This document shows, in pieces, positions 19,426-27,711 of a stretch of DNA of 64,000 nt (its first letter is position 1; each line of letters starts with the position of its first letter). The DNA is taken from contig NZ_JAUOEM010000003.1 of NCBI RefSeq assembly GCF_030540875.1, positions 62,001-126,000 of the forward strand, given 5' to 3'. This DNA comes from Flavivirga amylovorans. Lineage in GTDB: Bacteria > Bacteroidota > Bacteroidia > Flavobacteriales > Flavobacteriaceae. The notes below the pieces were generated by a model, which saw nothing but the letters and a program-made list of their open reading frames with translations, was not told the origin of the DNA and did not search any database. A program made the position numbers and the translations under genes.

Positions 19426-19890
19426 ATGAAAAGAAAGAATTTGATAATGCTGTTAATAGTGATTTGTTCCTTCAGTATAAAAGCACAAATCCTAGAACCT
19501 GCCAAATGGTTTTATACGGTTCAGGAAAACTCAAATCAAGAGTTAGAATTAACGTTTAAGGTGAATCTGGATGATACTTGGTACGTATACGCCACAGATC
19601 AAAACCCAGATTTAGGCCCTATACCAACATCACTTGAGTTAAAAGGCGAAGGCTTTAAAACAATAGGAGAACCAAAACCAATAAAAGTAAAAATCAAATA
19701 CGATGCCATTTGGGAAGGAGACACCCGTGTTATTACAGAGTCAGGTGGTGGTTTTACACAACGCATTAAAGTTTTAGAACCTAACCCTAAAATAAAGGCA
19801 ACCATAAACTACACAGTCTGTTCCATGGAAACAGGCCAATGTGTATTCGGTGAGCAAGAATTTGATATTAATCTTAATCAGAGCAAATAA
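19426..19890 (+). CDS. Stand-alone DsbD-alpha-like periplasmic protein, locus B
   Basis: A 154-aa secreted protein, almost identical from residue 22 onward to the locus A copy: LDDTWYVYATDQNPDLGPIP, TRVITESGGGFTQRIKVLEP and the C-x6-C pair in VCSMETGQCVFGEQEF. It has only a signal peptide and the single redox domain. It is the last gene of the operon, 2 bases after the subtilase. It is expected to exchange electrons with the TlpA-like protein at 16381 and possibly with the cysteine insert of the subtilase. Confidence 0.85.
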   Translation: MKRKNLIMLLIVICSFSIKAQILEPAKWFYTVQENSNQELELTFKVNLDDTWYVYATDQNPDLGPIPTSLELKGEGFKTIGEPKPIKVKIKYDAIWEGDTRVITESGGGFTQRIKVLEPNPKIKATINYTVCSMETGQCVFGEQEFDINLNQSK

Positions 19891-20090
19891 AAAATGTCTA
19901 CTCGGAAACGGTTATTGTTCATGAACTGTTTATAGCTTATTTTTTTAGTTGAAGCTCCCGTTCCCTTTTAGGCCAAAAGTAGTAATACCAAAATAATACG
20001 CCCTACAACTTAAGTTTTTTTCATTCTAATAGTTGTTTTTTTGAATTAGTCACTCATAGCAGATTATTTTGAGTTAGTTGCGCACGACAT
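19891..20090 (+). ncRNA. Conserved 3' element after the DsbD-alpha gene, locus B
   Basis: Second copy of the element at 8613. The first 60 bases match locus A almost exactly (TGTCTACTCGGAAACGGTTA, TTCATGAACTGTTTATAGCT), while the last 110 match locus C. It ends in the terminator at 20082. The mosaic match is what recombination between loci would leave. Confidence 0.5.
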
Positions 20091-20121
20091 CTCGTTTTAC
20101 TACTTGGTGTTGTGCTTTTTT
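20082..20121 (+). terminator. Intrinsic terminator of locus B
   Basis: GCACGACATC pairs with GGTGTTGTGC through ten positions, two of them G-T, and six T follow. It matches the terminator of locus A in place and sequence. Confidence 0.82.
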
Positions 20122-20321
20122 GTTGTCCGCCAGACCCAATAGAATAACACTTCAAATCCAAAATATTAAATTTACAATACCTCAAGTATTTAAAGGGAGC
20201 ATATACTGCATGCCTTACACCGCTAAAATAGCACGACCAACAATGGTCAAAAAGATTAAAATAAGGTGAGTTCGATTTAACTTAAATTATTTAACTTCAT
20301 TGTAAGGTTTTGTTTGTATTT

Positions 20322-20405
20322 AAAAACACCCTCCTTAATCCTCCCTCGAGGGAGGAATCTCACTCGGTAAAATTGTCCCCTTGAGGGGACTTAGGGGTGT
20401 TTTTC
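20322..20405. repeat. Palindromic three-arm block, copy 1
   Basis: The outer arms AAAAACACC and GGTGTTTTT enclose two perfect hairpins, TCCTCCCTCGAGGGAGGA and GTCCCCTTGAGGGGAC. The layout could fold as a three-way junction on either strand. A near-identical copy is at 32102-32186. It may also act as a bidirectional terminator, since T-runs end it on both strands. Confidence 0.6.
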
Positions 20406-20528
20406 TGTAACTAATTGAAAATCAATAACTATTAAGTCGAATTCACCTTTAAAATAGAACTACAGTAAAATGTAATTAATGTAAGTAAGGTCTATAGAAG
20501 CTAATTTTTAGTCCTCTAAAAAGAAATC

Positions 20529-20570
20529 TTAAACAGATTTAGATAATTTTCCTGAACCAAACAACAAAAA
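20529..20570 (-). pseudogene. Relic of a sigma-factor 3' end
   Basis: Read on the minus strand, these bases encode FLLFGSGKLSKSV and a stop. This closely matches the end of the intact sigma factor of locus D (FLLFGSRKLSRSV, stop at 32309). The rest of that gene is missing. A different sigma gene, ending KKLTH, starts 75 bases further on at 20645. A D-type sigma gene once stood here and was replaced or lost. Confidence 0.75.
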
Positions 20571-20644
20571 TACGACCGAGATCGGAATGTAACGATTTAC
20601 ATTTCGAGTGAGGTGCGAGTTGATGTGGCTGGAGAGTAGTTCTT

Positions 20645-21235
20645 TTAATGAGTTAGTTTTTTGCTAAATAGTAGAAACAATAAACTTTCCATCCTATCGC
20701 CCAATTTTTCACGCATAATTTCAAAGGCTCGAGCCATATGCATTTCAACAGTTCTAACGGCAATTTTGTTATGTTCAGCAATCTCGTTATAAGTCAAACC
20801 TTCCAGTTTGCTCATAACAAAAACAGCTTTACATTTAGGAGGCAAATTTTGTATTTCACTTTTTACCAGTTCAATCAATCGGGTAATTTCAGTGACATCC
20901 TTCTCTTGGGTAATGGCATTGAGCTGCTTAATATGCTCCTCTTCAAGAGACGTTAACAGTTTATTTTTTCTATACTGGTCAATAAACTCATGATAAACAG
21001 AACGGTACAGATAATTATTTATAGAATAATTTGTTTTCAATTTTTTGTGCATTTCCCAAATCCTTAAAAAAACATTTTGCACAATATCTTGGGCAGTGTA
21101 GGGGTCATTGGTAAGATTGGTAGCATAAACACAAAGTTTATCGTAGTGGGTATCCATAATATAAGCAAAAGCATTAGCGTCACCTTTTTTAAGGTGTTTT
21201 AAGAGGGTTTCATTATTTAAATACCTGTTTTTCAA
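20645..21235 (-). CDS. ECF sigma factor, locus C
   Basis: ECF sigma factor of 196 aa, transcribed away from its FecR gene. Region 2 is seen in FAYIMDTHYDKLCVYATNL and AQDIVQNVFLRIWE, region 4 in LPPKCKAVFVMSKLEGL, TYNEIAEHNKIAVRTVEMHM and RAFEIMREKL. It is a close relative of the locus D sigma (same N-terminal LLKHLKKGDANAFAY pattern) but not of the locus B sigma. The 115-base divergent region to the FecR gene at 21351 should carry the control sites for both. Confidence 0.93.
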   Translation of the reverse strand: MKNRYLNNETLLKHLKKGDANAFAYIMDTHYDKLCVYATNLTNDPYTAQDIVQNVFLRIWEMHKKLKTNYSINNYLYRSVYHEFIDQYRKNKLLTSLEEEHIKQLNAITQEKDVTEITRLIELVKSEIQNLPPKCKAVFVMSKLEGLTYNEIAEHNKIAVRTVEMHMARAFEIMREKLGDRMESLLFLLFSKKLTH

Positions 21236-21350
21236 TAGTAAATTGTATTAAATCAATTTAAAATTTATGTAAACTTAAGTAAAAAAATATTCAAAAAAAC
21301 ATGTGGGGTTTAAAATATCATCCGTATTAATAGTATAAGCTTAGACAAAA

Positions 21351-22532
21351 ATGAAGAAAGACATAAAAAATATTTGTGTTAAATATTTGATGAATGAGGC
21401 CAATGCGCAAGAGTTGGAAAACCTAGAGGCTTGGTTAAAAAAGGGGAAGAACAAGGAGACTTTTGCTACTTATATTAAGATCAACTACGCCATGGACGTA
21501 AATATGAATCCGTTTGATAAGGAAACCGCTAAAAAGGAGTATTTAGAAAGAATCTGGAAAGACAAGCGCTCCCATAAAAAACTAAGACGCATCAAAACCT
21601 TTAGTTACGCAGCAGCATCCATAGTCGTTTTAATAGCGGCGAGCTTTTGGTTCACAAAGATGGGTAATACTATTATAGAACCACAATTTACGGAACCAAT
21701 CATAGTAAACAACCAAATCCAAACAGGAACAGACAAAGCAACTTTAACATTAGAGAATGGTGAGCAGATAGCGTTAACCAAGGGTGCTTCGTTCCAAACA
21801 CAAAATGCCACTAGTAATGGTGAAGAAATCGTCTATATAACAGCCAACAGTCAACAGCCAATAGTTAAAGACAGCGTATCCCACAACACTTTAACAATCC
21901 CTAGAGGCGGTCAGTTCCAGTTAACCCTTACAGATGGTACACAAGTATGGTTAAATTCAGAAAGTCAATTAAAATATCCAGTAGTATTTAATAAGGGAGA
22001 AACAAGGCAAGTAGAGCTGGTTTATGGAGAAGCTTATTTTGATGTGTCACCAAGTAACAATCATAAAGGGGCAGACTTTAAAGTATATCACAAACAACAA
22101 GAAGTTCAAGTCTTAGGTACTGAGTTCAATATAAAAGCTTACAAGGATGAGACAAATGTGTATACTACATTAGTAGAAGGAAAAGTATCTGTAACAACAG
22201 GAAGTAAAACTAAAATACTCTTGCCAGCTCAACAATCCAATTTAGATATAGTGGTCAATAGTTTAGGAATAGCAAATGTAGAAGTCTATGATATAGTATC
22301 TTGGAAGGAAGGCATCTTTAGTTTTGAGCGTAAACCTTTAAAAGAAATAATGACCACCCTATCACGCTGGTATGATATGGATGTGATATTTGCTAATAAA
22401 GACCTTGAAACTATACGCTTTATGGGCTCTCTAAATAAAGGGCAGAATATTGTAGATGTATTAAACGATATCAAAAATTTCGGAGTCATTAACACTTACG
22501 AAATCAATAATAAAACCATAACACTTAAATAA
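21351..22532 (+). CDS. FecR-type anti-sigma factor, locus C
   Basis: Anti-sigma factor of 393 aa. The cytoplasmic N-terminus (KYLMNEANAQELENLEAWLK) resembles loci A and D. A membrane helix lies at about residues 85-102. The FecR core (TIPRGGQFQLTLTDGTQVW, VYGEAYFDVSPS, VLGTEFNIKAYKDETNVYTT) and the DUF4974-like end (RWYDMDVIFANKDLE, NNKTITLK) follow. It pairs by position with the divergent sigma factor at 20645 and the SusC at 22887. Confidence 0.93.
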   Translation: MKKDIKNICVKYLMNEANAQELENLEAWLKKGKNKETFATYIKINYAMDVNMNPFDKETAKKEYLERIWKDKRSHKKLRRIKTFSYAAASIVVLIAASFWFTKMGNTIIEPQFTEPIIVNNQIQTGTDKATLTLENGEQIALTKGASFQTQNATSNGEEIVYITANSQQPIVKDSVSHNTLTIPRGGQFQLTLTDGTQVWLNSESQLKYPVVFNKGETRQVELVYGEAYFDVSPSNNHKGADFKVYHKQQEVQVLGTEFNIKAYKDETNVYTTLVEGKVSVTTGSKTKILLPAQQSNLDIVVNSLGIANVEVYDIVSWKEGIFSFERKPLKEIMTTLSRWYDMDVIFANKDLETIRFMGSLNKGQNIVDVLNDIKNFGVINTYEINNKTITLK

Positions 22533-22534
22533 GT

Positions 22535-22610
22535 GAAACTCAACATTGAAGTCCGCAGGAAAATTCAATGTTGTAAGTTGAACTTATCCCGATGAATATC
22601 GGGAACTAAA
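22535..22610. repeat. Hairpin block after fecR, locus C
   Basis: Copy of the locus B block at 11303. CAACATTGAA pairs with TTCAATGTTG, and here the second hairpin TCCCGAT/ATCGGGA is perfect. The gap to susC (22533-22886) also holds extra inserted repeats at 22700-22780 and the leader stem-loop. Confidence 0.5.
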
Positions 22611-22699
22611 AAAAGTATTAAATATCAATAACAATAAAGTATAACTAACAAAAAACCTAAAACAATATGAAATAACACTACCAAACAAAAAAATGGGGC

Positions 22700-22780
22700 G
22701 GAGCTTAAAAAATATCCAGTGGATATTTTTGGCGAACCTGTCTACCGACAGGTAGGCGAGCCAGAATACGCGCAGGCCTC
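22700..22780. repeat. Inserted hairpins in the fecR-susC gap, locus C
   Basis: AAAAATATCC and GGATATTTTT form a perfect 10-bp stem around AGT, followed by CCTGTC/GACAGG (GAACCTGTCTACCGACAGGT) of the kind of palindrome often repeated in flavobacterial genomes. Loci A, B and D lack this block, so it entered locus C after the duplication. Confidence 0.5.
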
Positions 22781-22788
22781 TAAAGTAA

Positions 22789-22835
22789 AGGGAACAATGT
22801 TTAAACCCGGAAAAGTTCAAAAACAATGTCCCCCT
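22789..22835 (+). promoter_or_regulatory. susC leader stem-loop, locus C
   Basis: GGGA pairs with TCCC outside and GTTT with AAAC inside, around CCCGGAAAAGTTCAA, almost the loop sequence of locus A. It ends 51 bases before the susC ATG. Confidence 0.6.
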
Positions 22836-22886
22836 ATAGCATTATTAACTAATTAAATGATTAACTAACTAATAACACGCAAATTT

Positions 22887-25800
22887 ATGGAAATTAAACA
22901 AACCAAAGCTTGGTTTGTCCCGACATTTATCGTCGGGATCCCAAGGAGGATACTCTTAATAATGATGAGAACATTCATTTTCTTACTCTGTTCAACACTT
23001 ATGGCGCTTTCACCAGGGAATTCATTTTCTCAGGAAAAGGTCAAGATTAATGCAGATAAACAAATCTCGGTCGATGAGGTTTTTAAACTCATAAAAACCC
23101 AAACCAAATACACGTTTATATATCCCGAAAGTTTATTTGAGGATGCCCCAAAAGTAGAGTTAAAAAAGGGAGTTTTAAGTGTGGGCAAGCTACTCCAAAA
23201 AACATTACCAAAAGGAAAATTCAATGTCATTTTAGGAGCCGATAACAGGATAACTATTAAACAAAAATCCCAATCTCAACAACGCCAAATCACGGGTAAA
23301 GTAACGGGAGAAGATGGCATGCCACTAGCTGGAGTAACAGTTTTGGTAAAGGGCACAACTAGAGGTGTGGCAACCAACTTTGATGGGCAATACACCGTTA
23401 CAGTGATTGATAATTCTAATGTTATAATATTCTCTTATGTAGGTTATACAATTCAAGAAATCACTGTAGGTAAACAAACTAAGATAGATATTGTAATGAA
23501 AGAAGAGGTCAGTGAACTTGATGAAGTAGTTGTAAGTACAGGTTATTGGAAAGAATCAAAAAAAGTATCTACTTCCAGTATTGGTAAGATTGAAGCCAAA
23601 ACGATTGAGCAGCAGCCCATAGTAAACCCTATTATGGCACTTCAAGGACAAATTGCAGGAGTGCAGATTAATCAAACCTCTGGTGTGCCAGGTACAGCAA
23701 TAGATATTAATATCCGGGGATTAAATAGTTTAAATAATGGGCAAGACGATCGTCCAAACGCCAACTTACCCTTTTATGTGATTGATGGCGTGCCCTTTCC
23801 CTCCTCTTCACCAAGCTCTCTACAAGGAATATTTTCAAATAGCAATCCATTAGCAAACATACGTCCTGATGATATTGAAAGTATTGAGGTCTTAAAAGAT
23901 GCAGATGCTACAGCCATTTATGGCTCGCGTGGTGCCAATGGGGTTATTTTAATTACTACCAAAAAAGGGAAACCAGGAAAAATGAAAATTGATTTGGATG
24001 TGTCACGAGGCTTTGGCACAACCAATTCCAGAGTAGATTTATTAAATACAGCGCAATATCTTGAACTCCGTAGAGAAGCCTTTGCCAATGATGGACTAAC
24101 ACCAACTGAAACCAATGCTCCAGATTTAATGCTTTGGGATCAAAATCGCTATACGGATTGGCAAAAAGAATTGTTAGGTGGTACTGCAGAACAAGCTAAT
24201 ACAAGTGTCTCATTTTCTGGAGGTACGGAACAGACCCAATATCTAATTCGAGGAAATTTTATAAGGCAAACCAATGTGTTTAATTATGATGACTCAGAGT
24301 TTAAATCAGGATCTGGTCATTTTAATTTAAACCATACCTCAAAAGACAGCCGTTTTAATATTAATTTATCAGCAACCTATACCATAACAGATAATATACA
24401 GAATTCATTTGATTTAGTAGGAGATGCTTTACGTTTAGCACCCAATGCACCTAGGTTATTTGATGACAATGGAAACATCAATTTTGCAGATAGTTTTGAT
24501 AATCCCTTAAGTAATTTAGAGAGGACTAATATTCTGCAAAGTAATAATCTGGTTTCTAACCTTAACCTAAATTATGAATTTACCAGAGGTTTAAGCTTTA
24601 AAGCCTTATTAGGTTTTAACAATATTACTTCAGATCAATCTTCAATTAATCCTTTATCCTCTCGCTCAATTAGCAATCAGGGTACTGGTGCGTCTTCTTT
24701 AAAAGAGAATTCAGGGGTTGAATCTTATATTATTGAGCCTCAACTTGAATTTACGCATAAACTCGGAAAGGGAGGAATTAATGTACTCTTGGGAGCCACA
24801 TTTCAAGAATCTACTAGCGAGACTTTAAGTATTGGCGGATTTGGATATGATTCAGATGCACTACTGGGTAACTTACAAGCTGCGCCTAATACTTCAATAT
24901 TTAATGATGCATATTCGGAATACCGTTATAATGCGATATATGCACGTTTAAATTATAACTGGCAAAGGAAATATATTTTAAATTTAACAGGAAGGCGAGA
25001 TGGATCTTCTCGCTTTGGTCCCAATAAGCGATTTGGGAATTTTGGAGCTATTGGTGTAGCCTGGGTGTTTTCAGAAGAAACCTTTATAAGAGATAAAAAC
25101 TCTTTTATTAGCTTCGGGAAGCTTAGAGCTAGTTATGGATTAACTGGAAATGATCAAATAGGAGATTACGGGTTTCTAAGTTCATACTCAGTTGGTGATG
25201 AAGATGGATACAACGGTAGTACAGCGTTGATAATTACACGAGCTGCAAATCCAAGTTTTTCTTGGGAAACCAATAAGAAATTGGAAGTTGGTCTAGAGTT
25301 GGGATTACTTAAAAATTCTATTAATGCAGAAATCAGTATGTTTCGCAACCGCTCGTCAAATCAATTGATAGGTCGACCATTATCTGCAGTGACTGGTTTT
25401 AATACGGTACAGTTTAACTTACCAGCTTTGGTTGAGAATCGCGGTGTGGAGATTACATTAAATACTACCAATATAACCACGGATGATTTTAATTGGAGTA
25501 CATCAATTAATTTTACAAGTTATCGGAACGAGCTCGTGGAATTTCCAAATATTGAAGATTTTTCAGCATTTGACAACCGCTATGTGGTAGGCGAATCCAT
25601 TTTTGGGAGCAAACAATTTAAAACATTAGGAGTAAACCCAGAAACAGGAATTTTCGATTTTGTAGATTACAATAACGATGGCCTTATTACAGCATCAGAT
25701 AGTCAGGACTTTGTGGATCAAGCACAAGACTTTTTTGGAGGCATTAGCAATAGTATACGTTTTAAAGGCTTTCAATTAGATTTTTTATTCCGTTTTGCTA

Positions 25801-26195
25801 AACAAGAAGCCACAGACTTTAAGTTTATTACGTCATCAGGAGGTTTTAATCTAAGTCCAATATCTATATATTCACAAGATCGTTGGCAAAACCCTGGTGA
25901 CACAGCGATTATAGGAAGAGCAACAACACTAAGTAACACCAATGGTAGTGGTACTGTCTCAGGCTCTAATTCTTCTAGAGTTGATGCCTCTTTTATACGT
26001 CTTCAAAATGTGTCTTTAGCTTGGTACTTTCCAGAGGCTATATTAAATAACCTAAAACTAGAGCAAGCAAGACTATATTTTCAAGGACAAAATTTATGGA
26101 CCATTACTAAATTTGATGGTTTGGATCCTGAAACAGGTAATCGCAGTTTACCCCCTTTAGAATTTTTAACCTTTGGATTACAACTAACCTTTTAA
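22887..26195 (+). CDS. SusC/RagA-type TonB-dependent transporter with STN domain, locus C
   Basis: Outer-membrane importer of 1,102 aa with signal peptide, STN domain (QISVDEVFKLIKTQTKYTFIYP), carboxypeptidase-regulatory-like domain (QRQITGKVTGEDGMPLAG), plug (LKDADATAIYGSRGANGVI) and barrel. The plug and barrel group with locus B. The linker before the plug reads SELDEVVVSTGYWKESKK rather than the EINAGYYKTS found in A, B and D. The N-terminus contains a perfect GC-rich hairpin in the coding DNA at 22918-22938 (residues about 11-18, VPTFIVGI), where the other copies have unrelated residues. susD follows after 10 bases. Confidence 0.95.
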   Translation: MEIKQTKAWFVPTFIVGIPRRILLIMMRTFIFLLCSTLMALSPGNSFSQEKVKINADKQISVDEVFKLIKTQTKYTFIYPESLFEDAPKVELKKGVLSVGKLLQKTLPKGKFNVILGADNRITIKQKSQSQQRQITGKVTGEDGMPLAGVTVLVKGTTRGVATNFDGQYTVTVIDNSNVIIFSYVGYTIQEITVGKQTKIDIVMKEEVSELDEVVVSTGYWKESKKVSTSSIGKIEAKTIEQQPIVNPIMALQGQIAGVQINQTSGVPGTAIDINIRGLNSLNNGQDDRPNANLPFYVIDGVPFPSSSPSSLQGIFSNSNPLANIRPDDIESIEVLKDADATAIYGSRGANGVILITTKKGKPGKMKIDLDVSRGFGTTNSRVDLLNTAQYLELRREAFANDGLTPTETNAPDLMLWDQNRYTDWQKELLGGTAEQANTSVSFSGGTEQTQYLIRGNFIRQTNVFNYDDSEFKSGSGHFNLNHTSKDSRFNINLSATYTITDNIQNSFDLVGDALRLAPNAPRLFDDNGNINFADSFDNPLSNLERTNILQSNNLVSNLNLNYEFTRGLSFKALLGFNNITSDQSSINPLSSRSISNQGTGASSLKENSGVESYIIEPQLEFTHKLGKGGINVLLGATFQESTSETLSIGGFGYDSDALLGNLQAAPNTSIFNDAYSEYRYNAIYARLNYNWQRKYILNLTGRRDGSSRFGPNKRFGNFGAIGVAWVFSEETFIRDKNSFISFGKLRASYGLTGNDQIGDYGFLSSYSVGDEDGYNGSTALIITRAANPSFSWETNKKLEVGLELGLLKNSINAEISMFRNRSSNQLIGRPLSAVTGFNTVQFNLPALVENRGVEITLNTTNITTDDFNWSTSINFTSYRNELVEFPNIEDFSAFDNRYVVGESIFGSKQFKTLGVNPETGIFDFVDYNNDGLITASDSQDFVDQAQDFFGGISNSIRFKGFQLDFLFRFAKQEATDFKFITSSGGFNLSPISIYSQDRWQNPGDTAIIGRATTLSNTNGSGTVSGSNSSRVDASFIRLQNVSLAWYFPEAILNNLKLEQARLYFQGQNLWTITKFDGLDPETGNRSLPPLEFLTFGLQLTF
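22918..22938. repeat. Palindromic repeat inside the susC coding sequence, locus C
   Basis: TCCCGAC and GTCGGGA pair perfectly around ATTTATC. This is the form of a flavobacterial intergenic palindrome, yet here it lies in frame near codons 11-18. It is preceded by another palindrome, AAACCAAAGCTTGGTTT (22900-22916). It may fold in the message close to the start codon. Confidence 0.65.
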
Positions 26196-26205
26196 AAAAA
26201 TAATT

Positions 26206-27618
26206 ATGAGAAATAGATTTATATATTGCTTTGAAAATATTACTCTTTTATTCATATTAAATATCACATTTTTTGGTTGTGAGGATTATATAGAAATTGA
26301 TCCGCCGCAAACAGAAATAGTCTCTGAAATTATTTTTTCGGATGATATTTCAGCGACTTTTGCCATGAATGGGGTTTATGTGTTAATGAGAAATAATGAT
26401 GCGATCTTTAATTCTGGACTGGAGATTTTTACGGGATTAACATCAGATGAGTTGAATAATGAATCCTCAAGCATAATAGACTATATAGAGTTTAATGCTA
26501 ATGAAATACAACCCGATAATACCAGTATCTTTAACCGTTTTTGGCAAAACGCATACCAGATTATCAACAACGCCAATGGTATTATTGAAGGTGTTATTGA
26601 TAATGATCAATTGACACCCGAAGTACGTGACCAGCTATTAGGTGAAGCCTTATTTATTAGAGCTTACACTCATTTTTATTTAGTAAACTTGTTTGATGAG
26701 GTGCCTTTTGTAGAAACAACTGACTTGGAAGTCAATGCCAATACCTCAAAGCAATCTGTAACCAACATTTATAATCGTTTAATAGAAGATTTAATTCAAG
26801 CCAAAACCTTGATGGCAGATGGCTTTGAGTTTGCAGGTGGAACCCGTGTACGTGCCAATAAAGATGCAGCCACCGCTTTATTGGCACGCATTTATTTATA
26901 TACAGAGAATTGGGTTTTAGCCGAACAGAATGCTACGCAAGTTATAAATACAGGTTTGTTTGGTTTAGAGACAGATCTGAACAATGTATTTATAGCGACT
27001 TCTAACGAAGCCATTTGGCAATTGGGGTCTGAAGATGATGGACAAACAAGATTGGGGTTGATTTTTCCAATTACTATTTTTGGAGCAGGTAACTTTGTAA
27101 ATTTGGGAGCCACATCTTTAACGGATGAATTTTTAATGGCGTTTGAGGAAAACGATTTAAGATTTCAAAATTGGATTGGCGCAAATTCAAGTAATCAAAG
27201 TTACCCGGTCAAATATAAAAACTCGACAAGTCTGTCTATTGGTAACACGGGAATACCCGAAAATATTATCTTGTTACGCTTAGCCGAACAATATTTAATA
27301 AGAGCTGAGGCACTAGCTCAACAAAATGATATTACGGGCGCACAAGCAGATATCAATGCCATTCGTAATCGTGCTGGGTTATCAGATACTACTGCAAACA
27401 CACAGCAAACCATATTGGACGCCATAATGCAAGAACGTCGTATTGAACTCTTTGCAGAAGGTGGCCACCGTTGGTTAGATTTGATTAGAACAGAGAAAGC
27501 TACGGAGGTATTGAGTCCCTTAAAGCCTCTTTGGGATAACACAGATGTATTTTGGCCTATCCCAGAGATAGAACTTTTGAATAATTCAAATTTAGAACCA
27601 CAAAACCCAGGCTACTAA
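26206..27618 (+). CDS. RagB/SusD-type surface lipoprotein, locus C
   Basis: Partner of the SusC upstream, 470 aa. The lipobox is TFFGC, followed by EDYIEIDPPQTEI. SusD landmarks are AMNGVYVLM, LIRAEALAQQND, ERRIELFAEGGHRWLDLIRT and the ending NSNLEPQNPGY. It groups with locus B. It should bind ligand at the cell surface; the ligand is unknown. Confidence 0.94.
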   Translation: MRNRFIYCFENITLLFILNITFFGCEDYIEIDPPQTEIVSEIIFSDDISATFAMNGVYVLMRNNDAIFNSGLEIFTGLTSDELNNESSSIIDYIEFNANEIQPDNTSIFNRFWQNAYQIINNANGIIEGVIDNDQLTPEVRDQLLGEALFIRAYTHFYLVNLFDEVPFVETTDLEVNANTSKQSVTNIYNRLIEDLIQAKTLMADGFEFAGGTRVRANKDAATALLARIYLYTENWVLAEQNATQVINTGLFGLETDLNNVFIATSNEAIWQLGSEDDGQTRLGLIFPITIFGAGNFVNLGATSLTDEFLMAFEENDLRFQNWIGANSSNQSYPVKYKNSTSLSIGNTGIPENIILLRLAEQYLIRAEALAQQNDITGAQADINAIRNRAGLSDTTANTQQTILDAIMQERRIELFAEGGHRWLDLIRTEKATEVLSPLKPLWDNTDVFWPIPEIELLNNSNLEPQNPGY

Positions 27619-27636
27619 TTTTTTATTTCTAAACAA

Positions 27637-27695
27637 GTGTCATTGCAACCTTTTTTATGCTCTTTAGAAGCAGAGAAGTAAAGCAATCCTATTAT
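27637..27695. repeat. Degenerate GTCATTGC-type repeat, locus C
   Basis: GTGTCATTGCAACC and AAAGCAATCC, about 40 bases apart, are the ends of the same repeat type as at 1221. It sits between susD and the TlpA-like gene, where the other loci have hairpins. Confidence 0.45.
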
Positions 27696-27711
27696 ATAAA
27701 CACGTTGAATA

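Larger units (their letters stand above)
19988..20570. repeat. 583-bp direct repeat, copy 1 (partner at 31768-32350)
   Basis: From CCAAAATAATACGCCC to the sigma relic this intergenic stretch matches 31768-32350 with roughly a dozen or so differences and two or three small indels, about 97% by eye. It contains the terminator (20082), the palindromic block (20322) and a sigma 3' relic (20529). It marks a duplication that joins the end of one locus to the start of the next. Between the blocks, nothing else is recognisable. Confidence 0.85.

Noticed and set aside
20078-20269. A 63-codon frame repeated almost unchanged at 31858-32049
   Set aside because: It starts with TTG inside an intrinsic terminator hairpin, has no recognisable domain, and is conserved only because the surrounding 583 bp are a direct repeat.
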